Below, piece by piece: positions 58,502 to 59,182 of a stretch of 59,182 nucleotides of DNA (position 1 is the stretch's first letter; each line of letters opens with the position of its first letter). The translations under genes were made by a program, and so were the position numbers. This stretch comes from Streptomyces sp. NBC_01267 (GTDB taxonomy: Bacteria > Actinomycetota > Actinomycetes > Streptomycetales > Streptomycetaceae): contig NZ_CP108457.1 in the NCBI RefSeq assembly GCF_036241575.1, positions 1 through 59,182 of the forward strand. Direction: 5' to 3'. Below the pieces are notes generated by a model. The model saw nothing but the letters and a program-made list of their open reading frames with translations, did not search any database and was not told the origin of the DNA.

Positions 58502-59182
58502 ATCCGCCTGCCTTCTCCTGGATGCCGTCCAGTCGACTGGAGCGGCCAGAAACGGGAAATCTGCACGTAGACGAGCCGCAAGAGCTACGGTTGGACTGAC
58601 GCGATCGGTTCGCTGCTCTGCCTCACCGAGCACCGGAAAGGCCGTGTGGTGGATCTCGATAACCTCCCCAAGTGCTCCGGGGTGGTGTGCTCTGAGTCCA
58701 GAGTCTATCCCCATATCAAAAAAGAGACACACGGAATCACGAGATTCCCCCTAACGTGGCCAGAAGCTGTTAGTCTGTCCTTATCGCAAGCCGTAGAGGG
58801 GCCCTGACGCTCCCTCAATCCACGCCCCCGCCCGAGAGGCCGGCCCCCGTGCTCCCGCTCTCACCCCGACTGCCCGTCACCACCCCTCCTCTTGCTGCTG
58901 CTTGTGGCGTGAGCCCTGTGGGTGGGCCGCGCGGAGCGTGGCACGCCTTGCCCGCGCGGGGAGTTGGGGGCGCGCCCTGAGTGGCTGGAGCGCAGCGGAG
59001 GCCACGGGTCGGCCGGAGGCCGGCCCCGGGTCGCGGAGCGGCCCGCCTGCCCTGCGGTTGGCGGTGGGCGCGGAGCGCGTGCCGCCTGGTGGTGAGCGGA
59101 GCGAGCCGCCTCCGCTCACGCGGAGCGGGAGCGGCCGGGGAGCGAAGCGACCCGGCTCGCTGTGACGGGCGCAGCCCGGAAG
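58502..59182. repeat. Right telomere-proximal region (inverted terminal repeat, no gene)
   Basis: No gene. Bases 58870-58930 are the inverted copy of 167-227. Further out the sequence is packed with palindromic GC blocks in which GGAGCG and its complement CGCTCC recur, and with a GGGC-GCA-GCCC hairpin close to the last base. Conservation is strong only in patches; the terminal 40 bases share CGCTTCGCTCC with the left end at almost the same distance. This fits a linear plasmid end with a diverged telomere. Confidence 0.75.

Noticed and set aside
1..59182. CRISPR arrays, tRNA genes, insertion sequences, integrase/att sites
   Set aside because: I saw no regularly spaced direct repeats with spacers, no tRNA T-loop sequence in a plausible cloverleaf, no transposase or integrase motif. 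The repeats present are inverted or intercistronic.

Overview
The window looks like one complete, or nearly complete, linear plasmid of about 59 kb from Streptomyces or a close relative. Codon use is GC-rich, GTG starts and GTGA/ATGA stop-start overlaps are common, and WhiB, Lsr2-like, GntR/UTRA and several small Streptomyces-type protein families are present. Three things argue for linearity: the two ends are diverged inverted copies of one another (167-227 against 58870-58930) packed with small palindromes; a telomere terminal protein gene (tpg) is present; and no integrase or att site is visible.

Layout. 1-970: left telomere-proximal DNA, then a dense array of inverted repeats. 972-2116: two paralogous RepL-like winged-helix genes, the best candidate for replication initiation, followed by a terminator. 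2405-3957: a 48-bp perfect palindrome and four small genes, the first with a TTA second codon. 4211-6395: a RelE/ParE-type toxin-antitoxin pair, a small secreted Cys-containing protein and the frameshifted remains of a second tpg. 6396-10987: a coiled-coil protein, tpg with a very short tap-like HTH gene, a double zeta-toxin protein and a convergent small acidic protein. 11129-13810: a STAND-type NTPase. 13854-17218: a leftward cluster with a zinc-ribbon protein, a 2H phosphoesterase and a short GntR regulator. 17395-21267: a CoiA-like protein and an HTH/zinc-ribbon protein. 22142-23838: a broken XRE/TPR regulator, a GNAT acetyltransferase and a GntR/UTRA regulator with repeated operators.

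25018-44707 is one long rightward cluster of about 34 genes. It is preceded by a sequence resembling the Streptomyces rRNA leader and ends at a single 20-bp-stem terminator with a T-run. It carries tiny membrane proteins, a TraB-like FtsK/SpoIIIE DNA translocase followed by repeats that could be its cis-acting transfer locus, a DUF2637-like membrane coiled-coil protein, a possible PycTM (Pycsar-effector-like) membrane protein, NUDIX, GGDEF, ASCH, WhiB, Lsr2-C, HNH and ParB-like-nuclease proteins, and many unknown proteins. Its spacers carry recurrent GC-rich stem-loops. This is the conjugation and plasmid-biology operon.

44770-46486: parAB, facing the operon, with two identical 20-bp palindromes inside parB that could be the partition site. 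46755-53752: a NUDIX protein, a TrwC/MobF-type relaxase-domain protein without a helicase half, a replication-relaxation family protein and a second 2H phosphoesterase. 54105-58501: an Abi_C-like protein, small proteins and a subtelomeric superfamily 2 helicase with helicase-associated domains. 58502-59182: right telomere-proximal DNA.

The genes fit together as follows. RepL-like proteins, Tpg and perhaps the short Tap-like protein maintain the linear molecule. ParAB and the toxins stabilise it. TraB and the long operon spread it. STAND, Abi_C, zeta and 2H proteins may defend the plasmid or counter host defences. Functions beyond the recognised families are inference from sequence alone.
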